From: Leucobacter sp. PH1c
GTDB lineage: Bacteria > Actinomycetota > Actinomycetes > Actinomycetales > Microbacteriaceae
Length of the DNA: 64,000 nt
Reading direction: 5' to 3'
Assembly: GCF_000633415.1 (NCBI RefSeq)
Contig: NZ_AYMV01000011.1
Span: 1 to 64,000 of the forward strand
Below the pieces are notes generated by a model that ran no database searches, had not been told where the DNA came from, and was given only the letters and a program-made list of their open reading frames with translations. The position numbers were made by a program, and so were the translations under genes. Positions 36,267 through 45,630 of this stretch are shown here, piece by piece (position 1 is the first letter of the stretch; each line of letters starts with the position of its first letter).

Positions 36267-36324
36267 CATCATCACATCAGGCCGCGCGGCGCTCCACGCC
36301 TCGGCCCCGCCACGAAGAGGCAGC

Positions 36325-37239
36325 ATGCTCGGAACGTTCCTGATCGGCCTGCGCGAGGGGCTCGAAGCCGCCCTCGTCGTCGGGATCCTCCTCGCCTACG
36401 TGCAGCGGATCGGCCGTCCCGACGTCGCGCGCCGCATCTGGGCGGGCGTCGCGCTCGCGGTGCTGGCCTCGCTCGTGACGGGTGCGGTGCTCACCTTCGG
36501 CGCCTACGGGCTGTCGTTCCAGGCGCAGGAGATCATCGGCGGCACGCTCTCGCTCGTCGCGGTGGGTCTCGTGACGTGGATGGTGTTCTGGATGCTCCGC
36601 ACCGCACGCGGCATGCGCGCCGAGCTCGAGGGGCAGCTGGGCGCTGCGATCGCGGGCTCGGGCTGGGGCATCGTCGCCGTCGGCTTCCTCTCGGTCGGCC
36701 GCGAGGGGCTCGAGACGGCGCTCTTCATCTGGGCGACCACGCGCTCCGCGGGGGAGAGCCCGCTCGTCGGGCTCGCGGCTGCCGTTGCGGGCATCCTGCT
36801 CGCGTGCGCGCTCGGCTGGCTCATCTACCGCGGCATGCTCCGCGTGAACCTCGCCCGCTTCTTCACCTGGACGGGTGCGCTCCTCATCGTCTTCGCCGCG
36901 GGCGTCGTCGCCTACGCGATCCACGACCTGCAGGAGGCCGCCGTGCTGCCCGGCCCGTTCGCCGTCGCCCCCGAGGGCGCTGGCGCCTTCGTGCAGTCCT
37001 GGTACGGGGAGCAGGCCTGGGCCTTCCGCATCCCGCACGTCATCGCGCCCGACGGGCTGCTCGGCAGCCTCCTCAAGGGGACCGTGGGTTTCACCCCCGA
37101 GATGACGAAGCTCGAGCTGCTCGCCTACGCGCTGTACCTGATCCCCACCCTGCTCATCTTCCTGAGCCGCGCGCTCCGTCCCGCCCCGCAGCGGGCTCCC
37201 GGCGCCGCCCCCGTTCCGTCCCCCGCACCCACCAGCTAG
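36325..37239 (+). CDS. efeU: Iron permease EfeU (FTR1 family)
   Basis: Membrane permease of the EfeUOB system, which takes up ferrous or ferric iron. The 304-aa protein has seven hydrophobic helices and two REGLE motifs, [13 protein letters not shown] near residues 8-20 and [14 protein letters not shown] in the middle, the iron-binding signature of the FTR1/EfeU family. ATG at 36325 follows AGAGG; longer in-frame forms begin inside the iron box. It is followed by efeO, eight bases away. Confidence 0.94.
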   Translation: MLGTFLIGLREGLEAALVVGILLAYVQRIGRPDVARRIWAGVALAVLASLVTGAVLTFGAYGLSFQAQEIIGGTLSLVAVGLVTWMVFWMLRTARGMRAELEGQLGAAIAGSGWGIVAVGFLSVGREGLETALFIWATTRSAGESPLVGLAAAVAGILLACALGWLIYRGMLRVNLARFFTWTGALLIVFAAGVVAYAIHDLQEAAVLPGPFAVAPEGAGAFVQSWYGEQAWAFRIPHVIAPDGLLGSLLKGTVGFTPEMTKLELLAYALYLIPTLLIFLSRALRPAPQRAPGAAPVPSPAPTS

Positions 37240-37247
37240 GAGCTCTC

Positions 37248-38462
37248 GTGCAGACCCGATCCACTCTGACTCTCGCCGCCCTCGTCGCGACCGGCGCGCT
37301 CACCCTCACCGGGTGCGTGCCGAACGCCGGCACCGGCGCCGCGACCGCGCTCACCGTCGACTCCTCGGCCGACGCATGTGCAGTGAGCGCGGACACCGCA
37401 GCCAGCGGCCCCATCACCTTCTCGGTGACGAACTCGGGCGAGCAGGTCACCGAGTTCTACGTCCTCGCGGAGAACGAGCTCTCGATCGTCGGCGAGGTCG
37501 AGAACATCGCCCCCGGCGCGAGCCGCGACCTCACGCTCGTCGCGCAGCCCGGCACCTACTACACCGTGTGCAAGCCGGGCATGGTGGGCGCAGGCATCGG
37601 GAAGACGGCCTTCACCGTGACGGGCGAGACGGTCGAAGCGACGGCGGACGAGGCGGAGGCCGAAGCGGCCGCCGTGACGAGCTACACCGCGTACGTGAAG
37701 AGCCAGGCCGCCGAGCTCGTGCCCCAGGTGCAGGCCTTCGTCGACGCCTACGCCGCGGGCGATGACGCCGAGGCCCGCCGCCTCTTCCCGCTCGCTCGCG
37801 TGAGCTACGAGCGGATCGAGCCGACCGCCGAGCAGTTCGGTGATCTCGACCCCGCGATCGACTACCGCAAGCCTGGCGCCGAGGCCGAGGGGATCCCCTT
37901 CACGGGCTTCCACCGCATCGAGATGGACCTCTGGCTCGACGCCGCGAAGCAGAACTACCCCGGTGAGGACCTCGTGGCGCTCACCCCGGCGGAGCGCGCC
38001 GAGATGGGCGACCAGCTCGTCGCCGACGTGACCTCGCTCTACGACCTCGTCCACTCCGACGACTTCTCGCTCACGCTGAGCGACATCACGAACGGCGCGA
38101 TCGGTCTCCTCGACGAGATCGCGGCGCCCGACGGCAAGCTCCCCGGCGAGGAGAACGAGTTCGCCCACACCGACCTCTACGACTTCCGCGCGAACGTCGA
38201 GGGCGCCCAGGTGGCGTACGAGTCGGTGCGCGACATCGCGGAGTCGAAGGGGGCCGACGGCGCCGAGCTCACGAAGACGCTCGACGCGCAGTTCGTCGGC
38301 ATGCTTGACCTGCTCGCGAGCTACGGCGACTACGAGTCCGGCTTCGTCGACTACTCCACGGTCGACCAGCGCGCCCGCGGTGAGCTCGGCGCGCAGCTGA
38401 ACGCGCTCAGCGAGCCGATGTCGCGGCTCACGCACACGGTGCTCGGGATCAGTGCCGAATAG
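37248..38462 (+). CDS. efeO: EfeO iron-binding lipoprotein (cupredoxin and M75 domains)
   Basis: Extracytoplasmic component thought to bind iron and hand it to EfeU. The 404-aa protein has a lipobox (LTLTGC, Cys22), a cupredoxin-like domain to about residue 125 (TFSVTNSGEQVTEFYVL, PGTYYTVCKPGMVG) and an imelysin/M75 domain with the metal-binding HxxE in FHRIEMDLW. Start GTG at 37248 has AGGAG just upstream. The last 11 bases overlap efeB. Confidence 0.93.
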   Translation: MQTRSTLTLAALVATGALTLTGCVPNAGTGAATALTVDSSADACAVSADTAASGPITFSVTNSGEQVTEFYVLAENELSIVGEVENIAPGASRDLTLVAQPGTYYTVCKPGMVGAGIGKTAFTVTGETVEATADEAEAEAAAVTSYTAYVKSQAAELVPQVQAFVDAYAAGDDAEARRLFPLARVSYERIEPTAEQFGDLDPAIDYRKPGAEAEGIPFTGFHRIEMDLWLDAAKQNYPGEDLVALTPAERAEMGDQLVADVTSLYDLVHSDDFSLTLSDITNGAIGLLDEIAAPDGKLPGEENEFAHTDLYDFRANVEGAQVAYESVRDIAESKGADGAELTKTLDAQFVGMLDLLASYGDYESGFVDYSTVDQRARGELGAQLNALSEPMSRLTHTVLGISAE

Positions 38463-39747
38463 CGAGCGTCGCCTCAGCCGCCGCGGCCTGCTCGGGCTGC
38501 TCGGCGCAGGCACCGCCGGCCTCGCGGTCGGCGGTGCCGGCGGCGCCGCGCTCGCGCAGGCCGCGGCGAGCGGCGCGCTCGGCGCGGGCGCTGCGGGAAC
38601 CGGCGACCGCGTGATCCCCTTCCACGGGGAGCACCAGGCCGGCATCGTCACCCCGGCGCAGGACCGGCTCCACTTCGCGAGCTTCGAACTGCTGCGTGGC
38701 GTCGACCGGGAGCGGCTCATCGGGCTGCTGCGCGATTGGACCGACGCGGCCGTGCGGCTCACGCGCGGCGAGGACGTGAGCGCCGAAGGCGCCGTCGGCG
38801 GTCCGCCGCTCGCCCCGCCGGACGACACGGGCGAGGCGCTCGGTCTCGGTGCCTCCGGGCTCACGATCACCTTCGGCTTCGGCGCCTCGCTGTTCGCGGA
38901 CGAGGAGGGGCGCGACCGCTTCGGGATCGCGGACCGCCGCCCCGCGGAGTTCGAGGAACTGCCCGCGTTCGCGTTCGACCTCCTCGACCCCGGGACCACG
39001 GGCGGCGACCTCTGCGTGCAGGCCTGCGCCGACGACCCGCAGGTCGCGGTGCACGCGATCCGCAACCTCAGCCGGATCGCGATGGGCACGGCGCGCATCC
39101 TCTGGAGCCAGCTCGGCTTCGGGCGCACGTCCTCGACCTCGGTGAACCAGGACACGCCGCGCAACCTCTTCGGCTTCAAGGACGGTACCGCGAACGTGAT
39201 GGCCGAGGAGCGGGACGCCCTTGCCGAGTACGTCTGGGCGCCCGCGGACCACCCGCAGGCGTGGATGCGCGGCGGCAGCTACCTCGTCGCGCGCAAGATC
39301 GCGATGACCATCGAGACCTGGGACCGCGCGTCGCTCGCCGAACAGGAGCGCATCGTCGGCAGGACGAAGGGGGAGGGCGGCCCGCTCTCCGGCGGCGCCG
39401 AGTTCGACGCGCCCGATTTCTCGGCGAGCTCGACTGCGGGCGGCCCGGCGATCGCCGCCGACGCGCACGTACGCCTGGCGCACCCCGAGCAGAACGGCGG
39501 GCTCCGCATGCTGCGCCGCGGATACAACTACGTCGACGGCTCGAACCCGCTCGGCCAGCTCGGCGCCGGACTGTTCTTCATGAGCTACCAGCGCACGCCG
39601 GAGACGTTCGTGCGCGTGCAGCGGAACCTGAAGAGCGACTCCATGAACGAGTACCTCCGGCACGTCGGCTCGGGGCTGTGGGCGATCCCCGGTGGGATCC
39701 GGCCAGGGGAGTACGTGGGCGAGGCCCTCTTCACGGAGACTGCGTAG
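38452..39747 (+). CDS. efeB: EfeB deferrochelatase / DyP-type peroxidase (Tat-exported)
   Basis: Heme peroxidase of the DyP family that acts outside the membrane in the Efe system; it oxidises ferrous iron and in some species is reported to release iron from heme. The 431-aa protein has a twin-arginine signal (RRLSRRGLLGLLGAG), the DyP motif FGFKDGTANV and a late His in DAHVRLAHP that fits the proximal heme ligand. Start GTG at 38452 overlaps efeO. The final 17 bases overlap the convergent 120-aa gene. Confidence 0.93.
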   Translation: MPNSERRLSRRGLLGLLGAGTAGLAVGGAGGAALAQAAASGALGAGAAGTGDRVIPFHGEHQAGIVTPAQDRLHFASFELLRGVDRERLIGLLRDWTDAAVRLTRGEDVSAEGAVGGPPLAPPDDTGEALGLGASGLTITFGFGASLFADEEGRDRFGIADRRPAEFEELPAFAFDLLDPGTTGGDLCVQACADDPQVAVHAIRNLSRIAMGTARILWSQLGFGRTSSTSVNQDTPRNLFGFKDGTANVMAEERDALAEYVWAPADHPQAWMRGGSYLVARKIAMTIETWDRASLAEQERIVGRTKGEGGPLSGGAEFDAPDFSASSTAGGPAIAADAHVRLAHPEQNGGLRMLRRGYNYVDGSNPLGQLGAGLFFMSYQRTPETFVRVQRNLKSDSMNEYLRHVGSGLWAIPGGIRPGEYVGEALFTETA

Positions 39748-40093
39748 CCGCGAGGCGCTGCGCCTCGCGGCGGCGCACGCGCCGCCCGCGGATCCACATG
39801 GCGAGCGCGATCACCCCGCAGCTCAGCATGAGGACCGCCGCGATCGCGCCGTCGCTCACGCCGAGGAACCACGAGATCGCGGGGTGCTCCGCCGCGGACT
39901 CCGGGCTCGCCGCCCACCAGCGGTTCGAACCGCGGACCGACGAGCCGCGGCGGATCTCCTCGGCGTCGATGAGCGTCGAGAGCCACGGCCGCACGATCGC
40001 ATTCAGGAGCACACCGACGCCGAGCGGCGACAGGATGATCGCGGTATCGAACCGGGCCTTCCGGCGGACCGCGGGATCCACGTCAGCTGCCAT
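39731..40093 (-). CDS. Hypothetical membrane protein (120 aa)
   Basis: Not recognised. The 120-aa product has two hydrophobic helices (DTAIILSPLGVGVLLNAIV and GAIAAVLMLSCGVIALAMWI) joined by a polar loop (EEIRRGSSVRGSNRWWAAS), with a basic C-terminus (RGRRVRRREAQR). It is convergent with efeB and overlaps it by 17 bases at the 3' end. Coding is supported by codon bias and topology; function unknown. Confidence 0.62.
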   Translation of the reverse strand: MAADVDPAVRRKARFDTAIILSPLGVGVLLNAIVRPWLSTLIDAEEIRRGSSVRGSNRWWAASPESAAEHPAISWFLGVSDGAIAAVLMLSCGVIALAMWIRGRRVRRREAQRLAATQSP

Positions 40094-40192
40094 GCGCAGG
40101 CCTCCGTTCCGTGCTCGAGGGGTGTGCCCAGCAGTCTAGGGGTCGCCCGGGTTTCCACCCGCCGTGGAGGGGCGCGGTGCTATCCTGAGAAG

Positions 40193-40372
40193 CGCGGGCG
40201 TCTGCCCGCACCAACGATGAACCGAGCACACGGTGGCTGGTCTTCGGTGGTGGATCCCTCCCGGCCCGTGCGCGGGAATCCGGGGGTGGCCCTCCACTGT
40301 TGATCAGCACTCGCGAACGCCCCGGCGTCGGCGAGCGGTTGCCGCGTGCCCACCACAAGCAAAGGAGAGCCC
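40193..40372 (+). ncRNA. Structured pnp leader, probable Actino-pnp RNA motif
   Basis: TATCCT (40181-40186) gives a predicted start near 40193 and a 180-base 5' leader. It opens with a GCGGGC/GCCCGC hairpin (40194-40209) and includes ACACGGTGGCTGGTC and several G-rich blocks before AAAGGAG at 40361-40367. The Actino-pnp motif (Weinberg and colleagues) is a conserved structure in actinobacterial pnp leaders, probably used for control by the enzyme itself. I place it here by position, not by a covariance search. A 28-codon reading frame, 40217-40303, also lies in the leader. Confidence 0.6.
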
Positions 40373-42628
40373 GTGGAGGGTCCCGAGATCAAGTTCGCCG
40401 AGGCAGTCCTCGACAACGGCAAGTTCGGAAAGCGGACGATCCGCTTCGAGACCGGCCGACTCGCGCAGCAGGCCCAGGGCGCGGTCGCCGCGTACCTGGA
40501 CGAGGAGACCATGCTCCTCTCCGCCACCAGCGCATCGAAGCAGCCGAAGGATCACTTCGACTTCTTCCCCCTGACGATCGACGTCGAGGAGCGCTCGTAC
40601 GCCGCGGGCAAGATCCCCGGCTCGTTCTTCCGTCGCGAGGGCCGTCCCTCGACCGAGGCGATCCTCGTCTGCCGCCTCATCGACCGCCCCCTGCGCCCCT
40701 CCTTCGTGAGCGGTCTGCGCAACGAGGTCCAGGTCGTCATCACCGTCCTCTCGATCGCACCCGGCGAGTTCTACGACGCCCTCGCGATCAACGCGGCGTC
40801 CGCGTCGACCCAGATCTCGGGCCTGCCCTTCTCGGGCCCGATCGCCGGCGTGCGCCTCGCGCTCATCGGTGACCAGTGGGTCGCGTTCCCGAACGTCGAG
40901 CAGCTCAAGGAGGCCGTCTTCGACATCGTCGTCGCCGGCCGCGTCGTCACCGACAAGAACGGCAACGACGACGTCGCGATCATGATGGTCGAGGCCGAGG
41001 CAACCGAGCACAGCTGGGAGCTCATCCGCGGCGGTGCGACCAAGCCCAACGAGGCCGTCGTCGCCGAGGGCCTCGACGCCGCGAAGCCCTTCATCGCGCA
41101 GCTCTGCAAGGCGCAGTCCGAGCTCGCCGCGCAGTCGGCCAAGGAGGTCGCGGACTACCCCGTCTTCCTGCCCTACTCCGACGAGGTGCTCGCTGCGGTC
41201 GACGCGCTCGCCCGCGAGGAGCTCGCGCCGATCTACCAGATCGCCGACAAGCTCGAGCGCCAGGACGCCGATGACGCGCTGAAGGCGCGCGTCAAGGAGC
41301 AGATCGCCGCCAAGGTCGACGCCGGGGAGCTCCCCGAGTCCGCGAACGCCGAGGTCTCGGCCGCGTACAAGTCGGTCACCAAGGACATCGTACGCAGCCG
41401 CGTGCTCGCCGAGGGCGTCCGCATGGACGGCCGCGGCACGAGCGACATCCGCGCGCTCGACGCCGAGGTGCAGGTCATCCCGCGCGTGCACGGCTCCGCG
41501 ATCTTCCAGCGCGGCGAGACCCAGATCCTGGGCGTCACCACGCTGAACATGCTCAAGATGGAGCAGCAGATCGACTCGCTGTCGCCCGTCACGAGCAAGC
41601 GCTACATGCACCACTACAACTTCCCGCCGTACTCGACCGGTGAGACCGGTCGCGTCGGCTCGCCCAAGCGCCGCGAGATCGGGCACGGCTTCCTGGCCGA
41701 GCGCGCCCTCGTTCCCGTGCTGCCGAGCCGCGAGGAGTTCCCCTACGCGATCCGTCAGGTGTCCGAGGCGCTCGGCTCCAACGGCTCGACGTCCATGGGC
41801 TCGGTGTGCGCATCGACCCTGTCGCTGCTGAACGCCGGTGTGCCGCTGCGCGCCCCCGTCGCGGGCATCGCGATGGGCCTCGTGTCCGATCAGGTCGACG
41901 GTGAGACCCGCTACGCGGCGCTCACCGACATCCTGGGCGCCGAGGATGCCCTCGGCGACATGGACTTCAAGGTCGCGGGCACCGCGGACTTCATCACCGC
42001 GATCCAGCTCGACACGAAGCTCGACGGCCTGCCGGCCGACGTGCTGAAGGGCGCGCTGACGCAGGCTCACGAGGCTCGCCTCACGATCCTCAGCGTGCTG
42101 AACCAGGCGATCGACGCGCCCGACGAGATGGCCCCGACCGCGCCCCGCGTGATCACGGTCAACATCCCGGTCGACAAGATCGGTGAGCTGATCGGCCCGA
42201 AGGGCAAGACGATCAACGGCATCCAGGACGAGACCGGCGCGGACATCTCGATCGACGACGACGGCACCGTCTACATCGGCGCCACCGACGGCCCCGCGGC
42301 CGAGGCTGCGCGCGCGCAGGTCAACGCGATCGCGAACCCGCAGAACCCCGAGGTGGGCGAGCAGTACCTGGGCACGGTCGTGAAGAACGCCGCCTTCGGC
42401 GCCTTCGTCTCCCTGCTCCCGGGCAAGGACGGCCTGCTGCACATCTCCGAGGTGCGCAAGCTCGCCGGCGGCAAGCGCATCGAGAGCGTGGACGACGTGC
42501 TCTCGGTCGGCCAGAAGATCCTCGTGAAGATCACGAAGGTCGACGATCGCGGCAAGCTCTCGCTCGAGCCCGTCCTCGAGGAGGCGGCTGCCGAGGCCCC
42601 CGCCGCCGAGGCCCCCGCAGCGGAGTAA
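40373..42628 (+). CDS. pnp: Polyribonucleotide nucleotidyltransferase (PNPase)
   Basis: Phosphorolytic 3'-5' exoribonuclease of RNA decay. The 751-aa protein has two RNase PH domains ([56 protein letters not shown]), the catalytic aspartates in [16 protein letters not shown], then KH ([19 protein letters not shown]) and S1 ([20 protein letters not shown]) domains. Start GTG at 40373 has AAAGGAG five bases upstream; an in-frame GTG 27 bases earlier lacks a site. The C-terminus is an Ala/Glu/Pro repeat. A terminator follows. Confidence 0.96.
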   Translation: MEGPEIKFAEAVLDNGKFGKRTIRFETGRLAQQAQGAVAAYLDEETMLLSATSASKQPKDHFDFFPLTIDVEERSYAAGKIPGSFFRREGRPSTEAILVCRLIDRPLRPSFVSGLRNEVQVVITVLSIAPGEFYDALAINAASASTQISGLPFSGPIAGVRLALIGDQWVAFPNVEQLKEAVFDIVVAGRVVTDKNGNDDVAIMMVEAEATEHSWELIRGGATKPNEAVVAEGLDAAKPFIAQLCKAQSELAAQSAKEVADYPVFLPYSDEVLAAVDALAREELAPIYQIADKLERQDADDALKARVKEQIAAKVDAGELPESANAEVSAAYKSVTKDIVRSRVLAEGVRMDGRGTSDIRALDAEVQVIPRVHGSAIFQRGETQILGVTTLNMLKMEQQIDSLSPVTSKRYMHHYNFPPYSTGETGRVGSPKRREIGHGFLAERALVPVLPSREEFPYAIRQVSEALGSNGSTSMGSVCASTLSLLNAGVPLRAPVAGIAMGLVSDQVDGETRYAALTDILGAEDALGDMDFKVAGTADFITAIQLDTKLDGLPADVLKGALTQAHEARLTILSVLNQAIDAPDEMAPTAPRVITVNIPVDKIGELIGPKGKTINGIQDETGADISIDDDGTVYIGATDGPAAEAARAQVNAIANPQNPEVGEQYLGTVVKNAAFGAFVSLLPGKDGLLHISEVRKLAGGKRIESVDDVLSVGQKILVKITKVDDRGKLSLEPVLEEAAAEAPAAEAPAAE

Positions 42629-42673
42629 TCCGCCGAGCGCGGAGCGGTGCCTGCGGCCCGCACCGCGCGCACG

Positions 42674-42709
42674 ACGCCCGCCGTCCCGGTTCGCCGGGGC
42701 GGCGGGCGT
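42674..42709 (+). terminator. Terminator after pnp
   Basis: A 16-bp stem (42674-42689 with 42694-42709, one T-G pair) closed by a TTCG loop and followed by TTCTG. Confidence 0.88.
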
Positions 42710-42862
42710 TCTGCGTTCCCGCGCCGGCGGCCCGGGCCGCCGGAGCTGCGGGGGCTCCCGGGATTCCGGATGCCCGGCGGGCCGAGCATCCGAGGCAGTC
42801 TCGGCAGCCTCGGATCCGGGCCGGTGGTTCCGGGGAGCCCGCGCGCCTGCCAGACTGGACGC

Positions 42863-44095
42863 ATGGCGGATACTCAGAACGGCCGGGTCGCGGTCTACCT
42901 CGACTTCGACAACATCGTGCTCTCCTGGTACGACCGGGTGCACGGACGGAACTCGTTCGCGCGCGATCGGCAGAAGATCGCGGAGGATCCCACCGCCCCG
43001 GACGTCGCCGAGCGGCTGCGCGCCGCACTCGTCGATGTGGGCGCGATCATCGACTACGCCTCCTCCTTCGGCACGCTCGTGCTCACGCGCGCGTACGCCG
43101 ACTGGTCGGCGTTCGTGAACGCCGAGTACCGCTCGCAGCTCGTAGCCCGCGCGGTCGACCTCGTGCAGCTCTTCCCGGCTGCGGCCTACGCGAAGAACGG
43201 CGCGGACATCCGCCTCGCCGTCGACGCGGTCGAGGACATGTTCCGCCTCGACGACCTCACGCACGTCGTGATCGTCGCGGGCGACTCCGACTACGTGCCC
43301 CTCGCGCAGCGCTGCAAGCGACTCGGCCGGTACGTCGTCGGCATCGGCGTCGCGGGCTCCACCGCGAAGTCGCTGAAGGCGGCCTGCGACGAGTTCGCGA
43401 GCTACGACGCCCTGCCCGGTGTCGAGGCACCCGCGCGCGAGCCAGCGCCAGTGGCCCGCGGGCGGCGCGGGCGCGGTGGCTCGGGCGGCAGCTCGGCGGG
43501 CGAGGCTCCCCGTACCGCGGCGACCGAGACCGGGGAGACCAGCGCGGAAAGCGCCGGAGCAAGCGCTGCCGCGGGCACCGAGGCGGCCGACGCCGCGCCC
43601 GCGACGGACGAGCGCGCCGGGTCGAGCGATGAGCAGGCGACGGCCTCGGCATCGAACGCCGGGTCCGGCAGGGCCTCGGGCTCCGGTTCGCGCAGCCGCG
43701 GGCGGCGGGGGAGCGGCCGGGGCGGCGAGCGGGCCGAGCAGTCGGAGACCGAGCAGTCCGAGACCGAGCAGCCCGAGACCGAGTTCCCCGAGCTGCTCGA
43801 CGCACTGGACGCGCTCGAGGACGAGCACGATCACGATGAGGAGCAGGAGGATCCGGATCTCGACGCGACGGGCCTCCTCATCCGCGCGCTCTGGCTCAGC
43901 CAGGACAAGGACGACTCGGGGTGGCTCTACAGCTCCGCCGTGAAGCAGCAGATGCGACGCATGGACCCCTCCTTCTCGGAGCGCGCGCTCGGCTTCCGCT
44001 CGTTCTCGGACTTCCTCAAGTCGCGCTCGGAGATCGCCGAGCTCGAGGAGACCGGCCACGAGCGGCTCGTCCGACTGCGGGACCAGAGCCGCTAG
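42863..44095 (+). CDS. NYN-domain ribonuclease-like protein with LOTUS/OST-HTH end
   Basis: A 410-aa protein. Residues 1-190 are a NYN (PIN-like nuclease) domain with acidic sites in VYLDFDNI and VIVAGDSDYVPLAQR. A 150-residue low-complexity linker follows, with Arg/Gly-rich tracts (RGRRGRGGSGG, GSRSRGRRGSGRGG) and an acidic repeat (EQSETEQSETEQ). The last 75 residues (LLIRALWLSQDKDDSGWLYS, FSERALGFRSFSDFLKSR) match LOTUS/OST-HTH RNA-binding domains. CAGACT ends six bases before the ATG and there is no ribosome site, so it is probably leaderless. Being next to pnp fits a role in RNA turnover; its target is unknown. Confidence 0.82.
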   Translation: MADTQNGRVAVYLDFDNIVLSWYDRVHGRNSFARDRQKIAEDPTAPDVAERLRAALVDVGAIIDYASSFGTLVLTRAYADWSAFVNAEYRSQLVARAVDLVQLFPAAAYAKNGADIRLAVDAVEDMFRLDDLTHVVIVAGDSDYVPLAQRCKRLGRYVVGIGVAGSTAKSLKAACDEFASYDALPGVEAPAREPAPVARGRRGRGGSGGSSAGEAPRTAATETGETSAESAGASAAAGTEAADAAPATDERAGSSDEQATASASNAGSGRASGSGSRSRGRRGSGRGGERAEQSETEQSETEQPETEFPELLDALDALEDEHDHDEEQEDPDLDATGLLIRALWLSQDKDDSGWLYSSAVKQQMRRMDPSFSERALGFRSFSDFLKSRSEIAELEETGHERLVRLRDQSR

Positions 44096-44156
44096 GCGAT
44101 CGTCCAGCGCTCGGGCCGCTCGGCGTGCGCCCGGCAGCGGCGACTAGGCTGGTGGG

Positions 44157-45560
44157 ATGCGTGATCCGATCCTCCTTCCCCTCGACCAGGCCGAGCTCAC
44201 CGTCGATCTGAGCGGCAGCCTCATGCGCCGCACGGTGCACCCGAGCGGGCTCCGCGTGCTGACCGAGCTCATGCCGAGCGCGCGCAGCGCGTCGATCGGC
44301 TTCTGGGTGGGCGTTGGCTCGCGCGACGAGCAGTCGGAGCGCGACGACGCTCCCGGCAGCCTCGGCTCGACGCACTTCCTCGAGCACCTGCTCTTCAAGG
44401 GCACGCCGACCCGCGACGCGTACGAGATCGCGACGAGCTTCGACCGCATCGGCGCCGAGCACAACGCGCTCACCGCCAAGGAGTACACCTGCTACTACGC
44501 GAAGGTGCGCGACGCCGACCTCACGGACGCCGTGACCGTGCTCGCCGACATGGTGACGAACTCGGTGCTCGACCCGGAGGAGTTCGAGACGGAGCGCGGC
44601 GTCATCCTCGAGGAGCTCGCGATGGCGGCCGACGACCTCGCCGATGTGGCGAGCGAGCAGCTCTTCGAGGAGGTGCTCCGAGATCACCCGCTCGGCCGCC
44701 CCATCGGCGGCCTGCCCGAGACGATCCGCGGCGCGCGCCGCGATGATGTGGAGCGGCACTACCGCGACCGCTACGACCCCTCGACGCTCGTCGTGACGGC
44801 GGCCGGCGCGGTCGACCACGATGCGCTCGTCGCGCAGGTGCTCGCCGCGCTCAACGCCTCGCCCGAGGAGCGGTGGCACACCGACCGGGCGGCCGCCCCC
44901 GTGCGCCGCGCGCAGGGAAGCGACGCTCCGACGGCGGCGAGCTCCGGCGCGCCCTCCACAGGGGCCACCGCCGCCCTGAGCGAGCCCCGGGTCTGCGTCA
45001 CCGCGCGCCCGAGCGAGCAGATCAACCTGATGATCGGCGCCGACGGGATCCGCTCCGGCGACCCCCGCCGCTTCGCATTCGGGATCATGAACTCCGTGCT
45101 GGGCGGCGGGATGTCGAGCCGCCTGTTCCAGGAGATTCGCGAGAAGCGCGGCCTCGCCTACACGGCGTACTCCTTCGGCGCGAGCTACTCGGACGCCGGC
45201 CTCTTCGGCATCTACGCCGGGACCGCGCCCGAAAAGGCCGCCGACGTGCTCGAGCTCAGCCGGCTCGAACTGCAGCGCATCGCCGACGCCGGGATCACGG
45301 AGGAGGAGCACGAGCGGGCGCTCGGCCAGATCGCCGGATCCTCGGCGCTCGCGCTCGAGGACTCGGACACCCGCATGGGCCGGCTGGCCCGCGCAGAGCT
45401 CGGCGCGGGGGAGCTCTACGATCTCGATAGCTCGCTCGAGCGCTTCACGGCGGTGACCTCCGAGGAGATCACGAGCATCGCGGCGGAGATCGCCGCGCGC
45501 CCGCTCAGCGTGGTCGCGGTGGGGGACGTCTCCCGTTCGACGCTGCGCGCCTCGGAGTAG
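44157..45560 (+). CDS. M16-family zinc metallopeptidase
   Basis: A 467-aa processing-peptidase-like protein. The inverted zinc motif HFLEH in GSTHFLEHLLFKGT, the distal glutamate in VILEELAMAADD and a non-catalytic second half with GGGMSSRLFQEIREKRGLAY mark the M16B (PqqL/YmxG) class found beside pnp in many Gram-positive bacteria. A 30-residue low-complexity insert (SDAPTAASSGAPSTGATAA) separates the halves. TAGGCT lies six bases before the ATG with no clear ribosome site, so it is probably leaderless. Substrate unknown. Confidence 0.88.
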   Translation: MRDPILLPLDQAELTVDLSGSLMRRTVHPSGLRVLTELMPSARSASIGFWVGVGSRDEQSERDDAPGSLGSTHFLEHLLFKGTPTRDAYEIATSFDRIGAEHNALTAKEYTCYYAKVRDADLTDAVTVLADMVTNSVLDPEEFETERGVILEELAMAADDLADVASEQLFEEVLRDHPLGRPIGGLPETIRGARRDDVERHYRDRYDPSTLVVTAAGAVDHDALVAQVLAALNASPEERWHTDRAAAPVRRAQGSDAPTAASSGAPSTGATAALSEPRVCVTARPSEQINLMIGADGIRSGDPRRFAFGIMNSVLGGGMSSRLFQEIREKRGLAYTAYSFGASYSDAGLFGIYAGTAPEKAADVLELSRLELQRIADAGITEEEHERALGQIAGSSALALEDSDTRMGRLARAELGAGELYDLDSSLERFTAVTSEEITSIAAEIAARPLSVVAVGDVSRSTLRASE

Positions 45561-45567
45561 TCGAGAC

Positions 45568-45611
45568 GCAGAACGCCGCCGCCGTGGTGCACCACGGCGG
45601 CGGCGTTCTGC
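45568..45611. terminator. 44-bp perfect palindrome, bidirectional terminator
   Basis: A perfect 22+22-bp palindrome between the converging M16 and ATP-grasp genes, 8 bp past one stop and 20 bp past the other. It is symmetrical, so it can end transcription from both sides. Confidence 0.88.
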
Positions 45612-45630
45612 AATTCTGGGCGGTGGGCCG

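Noticed and set aside
40217-40303. 28-codon leader gene of pnp as an annotated CDS
   Set aside because: No ribosome site and probably overlapped by leader structure; kept as a note, not a gene.
40304-44059. 1251-codon minus-strand open frame opposite pnp and the NYN gene
   Set aside because: Low-complexity Arg/Leu/Asp-rich translation without domain motifs; the plus strand holds pnp and NYN with clear motifs.
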